A stretch of DNA of 64,000 nucleotides from Glycomyces tritici (GCF_030403505.1 NZ_JAUEMJ010000003.1:186001-250000); one strand, 5' to 3'; shown: positions 1-9,767, counted from the first letter of the stretch. Notes: generated by a model from the letters alone, not told the origin. Program-made: numbers and translations.

Positions 1-1062
<1,062 letters not shown>

Positions 1063-1081
1063 CCGACAGGATCGACGATTC

Positions 1082-1110
1082 CGGCCCGGGCCCTTCGGCC
1101 CGGGCCGTTT
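1082..1110 (+). terminator. Rho-independent-like terminator after ahcY
   Basis: An 11-bp perfect stem (cggcccgggcc at 1082-1092, ggcccgggccg at 1097-1107) closes a cttc loop and is followed by TTT. It sits 20 bases after the ahcY stop, between ahcY and the convergent serine hydrolase gene, so it may serve both strands. Confidence 0.8.
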
Positions 1111-1132
1111 CGCGCGGCCTCGGATCCAGGCC

Positions 1133-2011
1133 TCAGATCACGGCCTTCATGATCACCGGGCGGGCGATCTTGGCGATCTGCTCGACGATCGCGACGCCTT
1201 TGCTCTGGCTGGGGGCCTTGCTGGTCATGATGGACATCTTGACGGGGCGCTTGTTCGGGATGTTGATGACGCCGACCGAGTGCACGACCCACAGTCCGCC
1301 GAGCGAGGTGCGGGTGTCCCAGCCGTTCTTGAGCCACACCGTGTCGCTCGAGTTCGCGGCGCCCGAGACGCCCCAGTCCTGGGAGTCGATGACACTCCCC
1401 ATGAGGCTCCGCGCGTAGTCCGCCTTCTCGGCGGTGAGCCGTCCGGTGTAGAGCAGGTTGTCCACGACCTTGAGCTGGTCGGTGACGGTGGTGGTGGTCA
1501 GCCCCCAGCGGCAGTCCGAGGAGGCTCTGGTGCTCGTGAGGCCGTAGCGCACGTGGGCCGCGGCGAGCGCGTCGCAGCCGCCCAGGAAGTTGTACAGCTT
1601 CGTGGTGGAGTCGTTGTGCGACTGGGTGATCATCAGCCGCGCCCAGTCCTTCTTCTCGGCGGGAATCGCGCTGACGGTGCCGTACTTCTCCAGCAGCATC
1701 AGCAGGATCTCCATCTTGACGACGGAGGCGGTGTCGTGGACCCGGCTCTTGTTGTAGACGGCACGGCGGTTGCCCCGCGAGACCGCGACGGAGGCGTAGG
1801 TCGCCGTCCCCGTGGTGCCCAGGTAGGCCTTGACCTTGGTGGCGAGTTCGGCCGAGAGTTCGGCGTCGGTGGGGCCGGTCTGCGCGGCGGCGATGGTCGC
1901 GCCGTACAGGGCGGTGCCGCCCGCGAGGGCTACGGCGGCCGGGATGCCGGCGCGGAGGAGGAGCCGGCGGGAGGGCTTGAAGGCCGGTCGTTCAGGGGTG
2001 TGAAGGGTCAT
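1133..2011 (-). CDS. Exported class A beta-lactamase-fold serine hydrolase (copy 1)
   Basis: 292 residues. The N-terminus SRRLLLRAG (14-22) followed by an Ala-rich hydrophobic stretch looks like a twin-arginine signal. Penicillin-recognising motifs are present: SVVK at 96-99 (SxxK nucleophile), SHN at 131-133 in place of SDN, and KNG at 228-230 in place of KTG. The family is Beta-lactamase2 (PF13354). Typical members are either beta-lactamases or peptidoglycan-directed hydrolases, and these motif variants make a true broad lactamase uncertain. The gene directly downstream of the next entry is a paralogue of it: same length, same motif order and the same C-terminal end (IAKIAR). The substrate is unknown. 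Confidence 0.85.
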   Translation of the reverse strand: MTLHTPERPAFKPSRRLLLRAGIPAAVALAGGTALYGATIAAAQTGPTDAELSAELATKVKAYLGTTGTATYASVAVSRGNRRAVYNKSRVHDTASVVKMEILLMLLEKYGTVSAIPAEKKDWARLMITQSHNDSTTKLYNFLGGCDALAAAHVRYGLTSTRASSDCRWGLTTTTVTDQLKVVDNLLYTGRLTAEKADYARSLMGSVIDSQDWGVSGAANSSDTVWLKNGWDTRTSLGGLWVVHSVGVINIPNKRPVKMSIMTSKAPSQSKGVAIVEQIAKIARPVIMKAVI

Positions 2012-2088
2012 AGCGCAAGAGTATGAAACCGCCTCACTACCCGTGGAGGCCGGTGGCCCCCACCGCGTCCGCGGCGGCCGGGAACCGC

Positions 2089-2120
2089 GACGGGCGCCCG
2101 GCCGGGGCCGGGCGCCCGTC
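2089..2120 (-). terminator. Terminator hairpin of serine hydrolase copy 2
   Basis: A 14-bp perfect stem (gacggcccgg-type arms at 2089-2102 and 2107-2120) closes a cggg loop between the two serine hydrolase genes. It lies 28 bases beyond the stop of the upstream (2148-3044) gene. No T tract follows on the minus strand. Confidence 0.6.
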
Positions 2121-2147
2121 GACTTCGCTTGCGCCGCAGAGTGACGG

Positions 2148-3044
2148 CTAGTCGATCTCGATGACGTCGCGGGCGATCTTGGCGATCTCCTCCACGATCG
2201 GGATGCCCTCGACGTCGTCGACGGCGCCGCTGGTGAGGACGGCGAGCTTGACCGGGGCGTCGCCCTCGCCGTCGAGGACGCCGATGGAGTTGACGACCCA
2301 GAGGCCGTCGAGCTGCGATTCGACGTCCCAGCCGTTCTTGAGCCAGACCGTCTCGCCTTCCCTGGCGGCGGCCGAGATGCCCCAGGCCTGCTCCTCGATC
2401 ACGGCGCCCATGAGCTCGCGGCCGAGGTCGACCTGCTCCTCGTTGAGGACGCCGGAGGCGGCGAAGAGGTTGATGTCGGTGATCCTGAGCTGGTCGGGTG
2501 CGCTGGACCAGCCGACGCCCCAGCGCCCTTGCGAGTCCACTGTGGTGTTCGTGAGGCCGAAGCGCTCGTGGGCGGCCGCGAGGGCCGGGGCGCCGCCGAG
2601 GTAGTTGTAGAGGGTGGTCGCCGCGTCGTTGTCGGACTCGGTGATCATGAGCTGCAGTGCTTCGAGCTGGTCGGCGGGGATGGCGTCGACCGAGCCCCAG
2701 TACTGCTGGACCATCGCGAGGATCTCCACTTTGACGATGGAGGCGGTGATGTGGGTCTGCTCGGCGTTGTATTCGAGGCGCAGTTCGCCGCGTTCGACGG
2801 CGACGGAGGCCTCGACGGCGGTGCCGGTGCCCGCCAGGTACTCGTCGATCCGGGTCTTGAGGTCGGCTTCGAGGTCCTCGCGGGACGGGCCGAAGATCCC
2901 GGTCCCGTCTTCCGCTGCGTTCGCGGCGACCGTGGCTACGGCGCCGCCGCCCACGAGGACGGCCGCGGCGGGCACGCCGATCCGCAGCAGGTTGCGGCGG
3001 GTGGGGGTGAGGCGTCGAGAGAATGGTTCGCTTTTGCGGATCAT
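2148..3044 (-). CDS. Exported class A beta-lactamase-fold serine hydrolase (copy 2)
   Basis: 298 residues, paralogous to the 1133-2011 gene. A twin-arginine-type start (TRRNLLRIG, 15-23) precedes an Ala/Val-rich signal segment. Motifs are SIVK at 102-105, canonical SDN at 137-139 and KNG at 236-238. The two copies share the spacing of all three motifs and a conserved C-terminal IVEEIAKIAR region, so a tandem duplication is the simplest origin. A hairpin separates them, so they may be transcribed separately. The sequence fits an extracytoplasmic serine hydrolase acting on cell-wall peptides or beta-lactams. Which of these applies cannot be decided from the sequence. Confidence 0.85.
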   Translation of the reverse strand: MIRKSEPFSRRLTPTRRNLLRIGVPAAAVLVGGGAVATVAANAAEDGTGIFGPSREDLEADLKTRIDEYLAGTGTAVEASVAVERGELRLEYNAEQTHITASIVKVEILAMVQQYWGSVDAIPADQLEALQLMITESDNDAATTLYNYLGGAPALAAAHERFGLTNTTVDSQGRWGVGWSSAPDQLRITDINLFAASGVLNEEQVDLGRELMGAVIEEQAWGISAAAREGETVWLKNGWDVESQLDGLWVVNSIGVLDGEGDAPVKLAVLTSGAVDDVEGIPIVEEIAKIARDVIEID

Positions 3045-3169
3045 CCTTGCGAGGGTACGGAACCGGTCAAGCGAGAGTCAATGCCTCTCATCGGTATTCG
3101 TTGCGCGACAGGGGTTCGATATCTCATATCCGGCCGAGGCAACCGAACGGTGCGTTCGCGGACACGGGA

Positions 3170-3200
3170 AAGGGCGTACGGCCGTTGGCCGCACGCCCTT
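3170..3200 (-). terminator. Terminator hairpin downstream of moeZ
   Basis: The stem aagggcgtacggcc (3170-3183) pairs with 3187-3200 apart from one G-T pair, with a 3-base loop, 26 bases past the moeZ stop. Confidence 0.65.
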
Positions 3201-3226
3201 CGATCCTGTCGTCTTGCTTGCGCCCC

Positions 3227-4405
3227 TTAGTAGGTGGGCAGGCTCGGGTCGACCTGGTTGATCCAGCTGAGCACGCCGCCCTGGACGTGCACGGCGTTCT
3301 TCAGGCCGGCGGCCTTGGCCGCGGCCAGCGCCTCGGCCGAGCGGACGCCCGCCTTGCAGTAGAACACGGCCTGCCGCTCGGTCGGCAGATCGGCGAGCGC
3401 GGCACCGGAGACGATGTCGCCCTTGGGGATCAGCCGGGAGCCGGGGATGCGCACGATCTCGTACTCGGCGGGCTCGCGCACGTCGATGAGGTCGATGTCG
3501 CGGCCCTCCTTGATCCACGCCTCGAGTTCACGGGCGGTGATGGTGGATCCGATGACGGCCTCCGCTGCTTCGTCGGTCACTGAACCGCAGAAATCCTCGT
3601 AGTCGATGAGCTCGGTGACCGTGGCGTTGGGGCCGCAGACCGCGCAGTTCGGGTCCTTGCGGACCTTGATCTTGCGGTAGGTCATCTCGAGCGCGTCGTA
3701 GACCATGAGCGAGCCGACGAGCGGGTCGCCGATGCCGGTGAGGAGCTTGATGGCCTCGGTGACCTGGATCGAGCCGATCGAGGCGCAGAGGACGCCGAGC
3801 ACGCCGCCCTCGGCGCAGCTCGGGACCATGCCGGGCGGCGGGGGCTCGGGGTAGAGGCAGCGGTAGCACGGGCCCTGGTCGGCCCAGAAGACCGAGGCCT
3901 GGCCGTCGAAGCGGTAGATCGAGCCCCACACGTACGGCTTGCCGAGCAGCACGGCCGCGTCGTTGACCATGTAGCGGGTGGCGAAGTTGTCCGTGCCGTC
4001 GATGATGAGGTCGTACTGCCCGAAGATCTCGAACACGTTGTCGTTGTCGAGCACCGTGTTGTGGATGACGACGTCGACGTACGGGTTGATCTCGCGGATC
4101 GAGGCGGCGGCGGACTCGGACTTGGGGCGGCCGATGTCGGACTGGCCGTGGATGATCTGGCGCTGCAGGTTCGACTCGTCGACGGTGTCGAACTCGGCGA
4201 TGCCGATCGTGCCGACTCCGGCTGCGGCCAGGTACATCAGGGCGGGGGACCCGAGGCCGCCCGCGCCCACACAGAGCACCTTGGCGTTCTTGAGTCGTTT
4301 CTGACCGTCCATGGCGACGTCGGGGATGATGAGGTGGCGCGAATAGCGGCGCACCTCGTCGACCGACAGCTCTGAGGCTGGTTCGACCAGCGGCGGCAAA
4401 CTCAT
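3227..4405 (-). CDS. moeZ: Adenylyltransferase/sulfurtransferase MoeZ (ThiF-MoeB domain plus rhodanese)
   Basis: 392 residues from the ATG at 4405; the open frame extends 30 codons upstream, but the family begins here (MSLPPLVEP). Residues about 20-265 form the MoeB/ThiF E1-like domain, with the glycine-rich nucleotide loop GAGGLGSP and two zinc pairs, CYRC and CAVC. Residues about 290-392 form a rhodanese domain with active-site Cys350 in YCKAGVRS. The protein adenylates and then thiocarboxylates the C-terminus of small sulfur carriers (MoaD, ThiS, CysO), feeding molybdopterin, thiamine and cysteine synthesis. It is the orthologue of M. tuberculosis Rv3206c, and the upstream DUF3152 gene keeps the same order as Rv3207c. 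Confidence 0.95.
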   Translation of the reverse strand: MSLPPLVEPASELSVDEVRRYSRHLIIPDVAMDGQKRLKNAKVLCVGAGGLGSPALMYLAAAGVGTIGIAEFDTVDESNLQRQIIHGQSDIGRPKSESAAASIREINPYVDVVIHNTVLDNDNVFEIFGQYDLIIDGTDNFATRYMVNDAAVLLGKPYVWGSIYRFDGQASVFWADQGPCYRCLYPEPPPPGMVPSCAEGGVLGVLCASIGSIQVTEAIKLLTGIGDPLVGSLMVYDALEMTYRKIKVRKDPNCAVCGPNATVTELIDYEDFCGSVTDEAAEAVIGSTITARELEAWIKEGRDIDLIDVREPAEYEIVRIPGSRLIPKGDIVSGAALADLPTERQAVFYCKAGVRSAEALAAAKAAGLKNAVHVQGGVLSWINQVDPSLPTY

Positions 4406-4516
4406 ATGGTCAATAATGCATGTCCAAGGGCTGGATATTCCACCGGGAAGCCCGGTGTGCGGTTCTTCACGCGCATGGGACGCGATGTCCCGCATCTTGG
4501 AACGCCTCTGCCTGCG

Positions 4517-5371
4517 CTACTGGTCGACGAAGTCGTCCGGCGGGAGGTCCGGCCCGTTGTAGTCGCCCACGGGACCGGAGACGTAGGTCGTGCCGTCGGG
4601 GAAGGGCCAGGCGTTGCCGACGCAGCCCGCGAGCTGGTAGGTCTGCTGGGCCATCACCGGGGAGGTCTCGCCGTCGGCGGGGCAGACCTCGTGGCCGTGG
4701 CCGAGCCGGTGGCCCACCTCGTGGTTCACGGCGTACTGGCGGTAGGTGTCCAGGGTGCCGTCCCAGTGCTCGACGCCGGTGATCCACCGGGCCGAGTTGA
4801 TGACGACGTTGTCGCCGTTGCGGCACGACACCGTCGTGTTCTGGGAGCCGCACAGGTACGCGCGCTGCTCGGGGCTGGCGAGGTAGACCGTGAAGTCGGC
4901 CCCGGCGCCCTCGGCGACCTGCTGGAAGCGCCAGGCGCCGCCGGCGGTCCAGGAGCGGGAGTCGGCGAGGGTCGCGTTGACGAACGCGCCGAACTCGGCC
5001 GCGTCGAGCTCGAGGCCGTCCTCCACCGCCACGTCGTACTGGAGGAGGGTGCCGGCGTCGCCGACGACCGCGTCGCTCACGGGCGCGGCGTAGGTCCAGG
5101 TTCCGGTGCCGGAGAAGTACAGCGGCGGCGTGAAGGCGACTTCCGCTTCCGGCGAGGGCGAGGCCGATGCGGACGGGACGGGGTCGGCGACCGTGGTCGG
5201 CGCGATCCGCTCCTCCTCGTCGAGCGCCTGGGGCTTCTCGGAGTCGGTGGCGCCGAGCGCGAAGTACAGGCCGGCGCCGGCCGTGAGGACGAGGATGGCG
5301 AGGAATACGAAACGGCGCCGCCGGCGGAGCCTGCGGATGCGTTTGAGCCGTGCCAGCCGTCCCTCAGTCAC
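4517..5371 (-). CDS. DUF3152 membrane-anchored zinc metalloprotease-like protein
   Basis: 284 residues. A very basic N-terminus (RIRRLRRRRRF) precedes a single membrane segment at about 21-40, then a Ser/Pro/Glu linker and an extracytoplasmic domain. The zinc-binding motif HEVGHRLGHGHEVC starts at His217, with Glu218 as likely catalytic base and His221 and His227 as further ligands. It resembles the extended metzincin motif HExxHxxGxxH. Four further cysteines (174, 183, 230, 250) could form disulfides outside the cell. Homologues are the DUF3152 family, next to moeZ in mycobacteria as here. Its substrate is not known to me. It probably belongs to the same leftward transcription unit as moeZ, 111 bases away. 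Confidence 0.88.
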   Translation of the reverse strand: MTEGRLARLKRIRRLRRRRRFVFLAILVLTAGAGLYFALGATDSEKPQALDEEERIAPTTVADPVPSASASPSPEAEVAFTPPLYFSGTGTWTYAAPVSDAVVGDAGTLLQYDVAVEDGLELDAAEFGAFVNATLADSRSWTAGGAWRFQQVAEGAGADFTVYLASPEQRAYLCGSQNTTVSCRNGDNVVINSARWITGVEHWDGTLDTYRQYAVNHEVGHRLGHGHEVCPADGETSPVMAQQTYQLAGCVGNAWPFPDGTTYVSGPVGDYNGPDLPPDDFVDQ

Positions 5372-5439
5372 CTGCCGAGTCTAAGACAGACGGAGCCGCG
5401 CGGGGCCGACACCTGAGGTTCCTGTGGCCCGGTTCCTGT

Positions 5440-6426
5440 TCACAATACGGACAAAGCATTGTCGGTCGGGTCCAAAGCTTGTCGGGCCTCATCGAACATC
5501 GCGGCCATCGCGCGGGCCACGGCCTGCGGGCGCTCCATCATCGCCACGTGCCCGGTCCGGTCGAGGATGAGCAGCCGCGAGTCCGGGATCGCGAGGGCGG
5601 CCGGCGGCGCCTGGCGCACGTCGATCACCCGGTCCTGCTTGCCCCACACCACCAGGGCCGGGCACTCGATCGTCCGGGCGAGCCGCCACAGCGAGTGCGT
5701 GCCGGGCACGAACGCCTGGAAGAACGAGGCCATGAGGCCCCGGTACGTCTGGATGTACGCGCGCGAGTTCCACGGGGTCGCGAGGCGGCGGCGGGCCTCG
5801 GCGAGGGCCTCGCGGCGGCGCTGCGGATGGACCGAGGAAGGGTCGGCCCAGGTGCCGAGGAAGATGTCGTCCACGACCTGCTCGGGCGTGCGCGCCTTCA
5901 TCGCGCGGTCGGCGAACCAGGCCATGCGCGGAAGGACGAGCATCGGCACGTAGCGCGACTGGTGCGAGCGGCGCGGGTTCGCGAACGGCATCGCGGGCGA
6001 GATCAGCGTCAGCGTCCGCACGAGGTTCGGGCGGGTCGCCGCCAGGTAGACCGAGACGGCCCCGCCGAGCGAATGGCCCGCCAGGTGTACCGGGGCGCGG
6101 CCGGACTCGACGATCCACGCCGCCACGTCCTGCGCCAGCAGCGGCACGGTGACGCGCGGGGCCGGGGCCGAGTGCCCGAAACCGGGCAGGTCGATCGCAT
6201 CGACCGCGAGGTGGTCCGAGAGCGCGTCCGCGAGGTCCGTCCAGTTCTGGGCGGACCCGCCGAGCCCGTGCACGAACACGGCGGGCTCGGCGTTCGGCGC
6301 CGTCGGCGGCGTGTGCCTGATGAAGAGGCGACGGCGGCTGAGCTGGTGCTCGACCCCGGGAAACGGCGGGTGGGGGCGGGTCGGATTGCGAACCCCGCCC
6401 GCCTCGGCCAGCCGTGCCCGTTTCAT
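5440..6426 (-). CDS. Alpha/beta-fold hydrolase
   Basis: 328 residues with the alpha/beta hydrolase plan: oxyanion region VFVHGLGG (50-57), nucleophile elbow GHSLGG with Ser119, late acid in WGKQDRVID and catalytic histidine in RTGHVAMMERP near the C-terminus. There is no signal peptide. Family members are esterases, lipases, haloperoxidase-like or C-C hydrolases, and nothing here points to one substrate. It starts only 5 bases after the stop of the upstream Gln/Pro-rich protein gene, so the two are almost certainly co-transcribed and translationally coupled. Confidence 0.9.
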   Translation of the reverse strand: MKRARLAEAGGVRNPTRPHPPFPGVEHQLSRRRLFIRHTPPTAPNAEPAVFVHGLGGSAQNWTDLADALSDHLAVDAIDLPGFGHSAPAPRVTVPLLAQDVAAWIVESGRAPVHLAGHSLGGAVSVYLAATRPNLVRTLTLISPAMPFANPRRSHQSRYVPMLVLPRMAWFADRAMKARTPEQVVDDIFLGTWADPSSVHPQRRREALAEARRRLATPWNSRAYIQTYRGLMASFFQAFVPGTHSLWRLARTIECPALVVWGKQDRVIDVRQAPPAALAIPDSRLLILDRTGHVAMMERPQAVARAMAAMFDEARQALDPTDNALSVL

Positions 6427-6431
6427 GTGAC

Positions 6432-8447
6432 CTAGTGTGTCACTTCACCAGCCAGCGCGCCCAAAGTAGCCGAAACGACCGCGCGGGAGCGTTCGGCGGT
6501 GACCACCGAGGCGCCCGAGAGGCGGCGGACGGAGCGGCCGTCGAGCCAGAGGATGACCACGACGGCGGTCTTCACCGGCCCGGTGGGGACGATCGAGGCG
6601 TGCTCGACCTCGACCCGCACGTCGTTCGCGCCCAGGCGCGGACGCAGGGCCTCGACCGTGGCCGCCGCCGCCGCGTGCTGGATGTGCCAGTCGATCGGCG
6701 GCACCGCGACCTTGCCGGTGGACTCGGCGTCGCCCAGCGCGAGCGTCACGCTGACCTCGGCTTCGAGCCCGGCGGACTCGATCTCGACGCGGCGCAGCTC
6801 GACCGGTCCGACCTTCGCGACCTCGATCTCGGCGGACGGGGACTCGACCTGGTCGTGGACCTCCGGCTCGTCGGCCGTCTGCGGGCCGGGCTCGACGGCG
6901 CGCTGCTCGGCGACGACGGCCGAGACGACCGCGTGGACCTCATCGGGGTCGACGCCGTCCTCGAGCTCGAGGCGCAGGCTGGAGTTGCCGTCGGGGGCGG
7001 TCACGTGGAACGCGTCGCGGACGCCGGGGACCTGGCGCACCGCGTCGACCAAGCGCGCGGACTCGGGGTCGTTCACGTCTTTCTCCACGGTCGCGGGAGG
7101 AGTGGGCTCGGCGAACGGCGGGCGGTTCGACGGCAGCGTGCGCAGCGGGGCCTGCTCGGTGACCGGCGGGCTCGGGACCGCCGCGGGCGAGACCTCGGTG
7201 ACCGGCGGCTGGGGCTGCACGATCGGGAACTGCTCGGTCTGCTGCTCCGCGTTGGAGAGCGAGCGCGGCAGCGGGCCCGGCGCGCTCGGCGTCTGCGGTC
7301 CGGCCTGCTGCGGCACCTCGATAGGGCCGGTGTGCTGCTGCGGCCCGGGGGGCTGGAGCGGCGGGGGCGCGGTCTGGTCCTGCGGCGCCTCGATCGCCTC
7401 GGGGTGCTGCGGGGTGGCCGGCTGCGGGCTGTACTCCTGGGCCGGGGCCGAACCGTTGGCGCTCGGCGCACCGTACTCGCGGTTCGCGCCGGGCGCGAAC
7501 TCCTGGTTCACGCCCGGAGGGGCGGCGAAGTCCTGGTGCTGCGGGCCGCTGTACTCCTGGTTGTGCTGCTGCTGCGCGCTGAACTCCTGGTTCGCGGGCG
7601 GGCCGAACTGGGGATTCGCGGGCGGCGCGCTCGGCATGGCCTGGCGCGGGGCGCTGTAGAACTGCTGCGCGTGGGCGTTCTGGTCCTGCACGCCGTACTC
7701 CTGCTGGTGGTTCGCGGGTGCGGAGCCGTTCGCGCTGGGCGGGGCGAACTCCTGGTTCGGCTGCGGCGGGCCCGGGTTCTGGTGATGCTGCGGGGCCGCG
7801 TAGTCGCCGGACATGGGCGGGGCGCTGTAACCGGGGTGCTGCTGCGGCGCGCCCTGCTCCTGCGGGGGCGGGCTGTACTCCTGGTTCTGGCCCGGCGCAC
7901 CGTATTCCTGGTTGAAACCGGGCTGCGCGCCGTACTCCTGACCGGCACCGGGAGGCCCGTTGAAGTCCTGGTCGGGACCGGGCTGCGCGTTGTGCCCTTG
8001 GTTCGCGCCCTGCTGGGGGTTGTACTCCTGGTTCGCACCTTGCGGAGCGCTGAACTCTTGGCCCGCGCCGGGCGGAGCGAACTGCTGCTGCTCGCCTGGG
8101 AAGTGCTGGGGGGCTTGGGAATGCTGCGGGGCGGGCGGGATCGGCTCGAACTGCTCGCCGGGTGAAGGACGGCGGGTGGCCGGGACCATCGGGCCGGTCT
8201 CGGCGATCTCCACCGGCACGTTCGGCGACTGCCCGGTGGGGTCCTCGCTGTAGCGGTGGCGGCGCCCGCGGTCCGGATCGAACCGGTACTGCTCAGGCGA
8301 CTGGCCCATCCCCTGCCGCGCCTCCTCGGCGGGCTCGGGAGCCTCCTCGGCGGGCGGTCCCCAAGACCTGCCGATGCGCCTGCGGGCGGGTCGTTCCTCC
8401 CCGCTCGGACGCTGCGGCTCATCCGGTCGGTTCTGGTCATGCACCAC
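6432..8447 (-). CDS. Gln/Pro/Asn-rich low-complexity protein with folded C-terminal region
   Basis: 671 residues from GTG at 8447 (a second in-frame GTG follows at 8444), with an aaggag ribosome site at 8460-8455. Residues about 70-380 are disordered, rich in P, Q, G, N and A, with an irregular repeat of QEY or QEF every 10-20 residues (for example NQEY, GQEY, NQEF). Residues about 395-450 look folded (RLVDAVRQVPGVRDAF, then GVDPDEVHAVVSAVVAEQ), and a second folded segment covers about 480-671. There is no signal peptide or membrane segment. I do not recognise a named domain. The aromatic-spaced repeats resemble prion-like or condensate-forming sequences, which is an inference from composition only. 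Confidence 0.8.
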   Translation of the reverse strand: MVHDQNRPDEPQRPSGEERPARRRIGRSWGPPAEEAPEPAEEARQGMGQSPEQYRFDPDRGRRHRYSEDPTGQSPNVPVEIAETGPMVPATRRPSPGEQFEPIPPAPQHSQAPQHFPGEQQQFAPPGAGQEFSAPQGANQEYNPQQGANQGHNAQPGPDQDFNGPPGAGQEYGAQPGFNQEYGAPGQNQEYSPPPQEQGAPQQHPGYSAPPMSGDYAAPQHHQNPGPPQPNQEFAPPSANGSAPANHQQEYGVQDQNAHAQQFYSAPRQAMPSAPPANPQFGPPANQEFSAQQQHNQEYSGPQHQDFAAPPGVNQEFAPGANREYGAPSANGSAPAQEYSPQPATPQHPEAIEAPQDQTAPPPLQPPGPQQHTGPIEVPQQAGPQTPSAPGPLPRSLSNAEQQTEQFPIVQPQPPVTEVSPAAVPSPPVTEQAPLRTLPSNRPPFAEPTPPATVEKDVNDPESARLVDAVRQVPGVRDAFHVTAPDGNSSLRLELEDGVDPDEVHAVVSAVVAEQRAVEPGPQTADEPEVHDQVESPSAEIEVAKVGPVELRRVEIESAGLEAEVSVTLALGDAESTGKVAVPPIDWHIQHAAAAATVEALRPRLGANDVRVEVEHASIVPTGPVKTAVVVILWLDGRSVRRLSGASVVTAERSRAVVSATLGALAGEVTH

Positions 8448-8623
8448 TAGACAACTCCTTCATATTCCCGCCCTCAAGGTACCGTGGCGTGCCCAGTGAC
8501 TCGAACCCGCGTTTGTCGCCCCCGTACGCTGGGAGACTGTATTCAGGTTTCCGTAAACTTCATTCAGGTCGCAAGAGCGGGCCACTGACGGATGACCGAC
8601 ATGTGCCGAGGAGAGGTGCCCTG

Positions 8624-9250
8624 GTGAACAGCGCTGGTGAGGGCCGGGTCCGACTGCCCAGAAGCGAACGCCGGGCGCAGCTGCTGCGAGCCGCCCAGGA
8701 CGTCTTCGTGTCCAAGGGGTACCACAGCACCTCCATGGACGACATCGCCGAGAACGCCGGGGTCTCCAAACCCGTGCTGTACCAGCACTTCACCTCGAAA
8801 CTCGAGCTCTACCTGGCGCTGCTGGACGGGCGCGCGGCCGAACTCGTCGGCCAGGTCCGCCACGCCCTCGACTCCACTGAGGACAACAAGGAGCGGGTCA
8901 ACCGCGCGATGCGGGCCTATTTCGAGTTCGTGGACGCGCAGGGCGAGGCGTTCCGGCTCGTCTTCGAGTCCGACCAGCGCAACGACCCCGAGGTCTCCGA
9001 GCGGGTGCTGAAGATGGAGGCCGACTGCGTGGCCGCCATGGCCGAGACCATCATGGGCGACACGCATGTCGACAAGGCCCGCGCCGAACTCCTCGCGACC
9101 GGCCTGCTCGGCATCGCCGAGATCTCGGCCCGGAAGTGGATCGCCTCCGGCCGCGCCATCCCCAAGGACGATGCCGTGCAGCTCATGAGCACGCTGGCCT
9201 GGCGCGGGATCTCCCACTTCCCGCGCGAAGGCGAAGCCGAGCAAGGGTAA
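8624..9250 (+). CDS. TetR-family transcriptional regulator
   Basis: 208 residues from GTG at 8624 with a gaggagagg site just upstream; the frame is open further upstream but without a credible start. The N-terminal helix-turn-helix is SMDDIAENAGVSKPVLYQHF, preceded by RAAQDVFVSKGY and followed by the ligand-binding helices. The last residues (PREGEAEQG) are encoded by the first copy of a 43-bp tandem repeat. The gene corresponds to M. tuberculosis Rv3208, with DUF3107 (Rv3208A) downstream in both. It is transcribed divergently from the Gln/Pro-rich protein gene, which is a possible target. Confidence 0.92.
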   Translation: MNSAGEGRVRLPRSERRAQLLRAAQDVFVSKGYHSTSMDDIAENAGVSKPVLYQHFTSKLELYLALLDGRAAELVGQVRHALDSTEDNKERVNRAMRAYFEFVDAQGEAFRLVFESDQRNDPEVSERVLKMEADCVAAMAETIMGDTHVDKARAELLATGLLGIAEISARKWIASGRAIPKDDAVQLMSTLAWRGISHFPREGEAEQG

Positions 9251-9334
9251 GAAGAGGCACGGTCCGCGCGAAGGCGAAGCCGAGTAAGGGTAAGAAGAGG
9301 CACAGTCCGCGCGAAGGCGAAGCCGAGCAAGGGT
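9221..9334 (+). repeat. 43-bp direct tandem repeat, about 2.6 copies
   Basis: Copies begin at 9221, 9264 and 9307, each opening with ccgcgcgaaggcgaagccga. Copies 1 and 2 are nearly identical over the full 43 bases. Copy 3 departs after base 9334. Copy 1 encodes the C-terminus and stop codon of the TetR gene; copies 2 and 3 are noncoding in that frame because 43 is not a multiple of three. Confidence 0.9.
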
Positions 9335-9523
9335 GGAAACAGCGCAATCCGCGAGTCGGCGGAGCCGTTTTCCAGTGAATCGGAACGTTTTTCGTGAACC
9401 TGGCCACGTCCCCCGCGCGGTTTCGTTCGCTCTCGGCGCACTGCGCCGCGGCCGTCACGGGCGGGGCTCGCTAGTAGTCTTGCAACCGTAGAGACGTCAC
9501 AGTATTTCGATTGAGGAGGGCCC

Positions 9524-9751
9524 GTGGAGGTCAAGATCGGTGTCCAATACGCCCCACGCGAACTGGTGTTGGAGAGCAAGCTGTCGCCGAAGGACCTGTC
9601 CGAGACGATCGAGCAGGCCGTGACGAACGGCGGCGTCCTCCGTCTCGAAGACGAAAAGGGCCGGCAGGTGTACATCCCCGCAGAGAAGATCGCTTACGTC
9701 GAGGTCGCTGCGACCAACTTGCGGTCGGTCGGCTTCGCCGTCGACAAGTAG
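9524..9751 (+). CDS. DUF3107 family small protein
   Basis: 75 residues from GTG at 9524, with a strong gaggagg site 6 bases upstream. The sequence (MEVKIGVQYAPRELVLES, ending RSVGFAVDK) matches the actinobacterial DUF3107 family, represented by M. tuberculosis TB9.4 (Rv3208A). It is a small soluble alpha/beta protein with no cysteine and no membrane segment. Its molecular role is not established to my knowledge. It follows the TetR gene, separated by the repeat-containing 273-bp gap, and ends in a clear terminator. Confidence 0.92.
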   Translation: MEVKIGVQYAPRELVLESKLSPKDLSETIEQAVTNGGVLRLEDEKGRQVYIPAEKIAYVEVAATNLRSVGFAVDK

Positions 9752-9767
9752 TCGGATTGAGCTGCAA

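Noticed and set aside
6432..8447. Low-complexity repeats as a CRISPR array or satellite
   Set aside because: The repeats are in-frame amino-acid repeats of irregular length, with no constant spacer or repeat.
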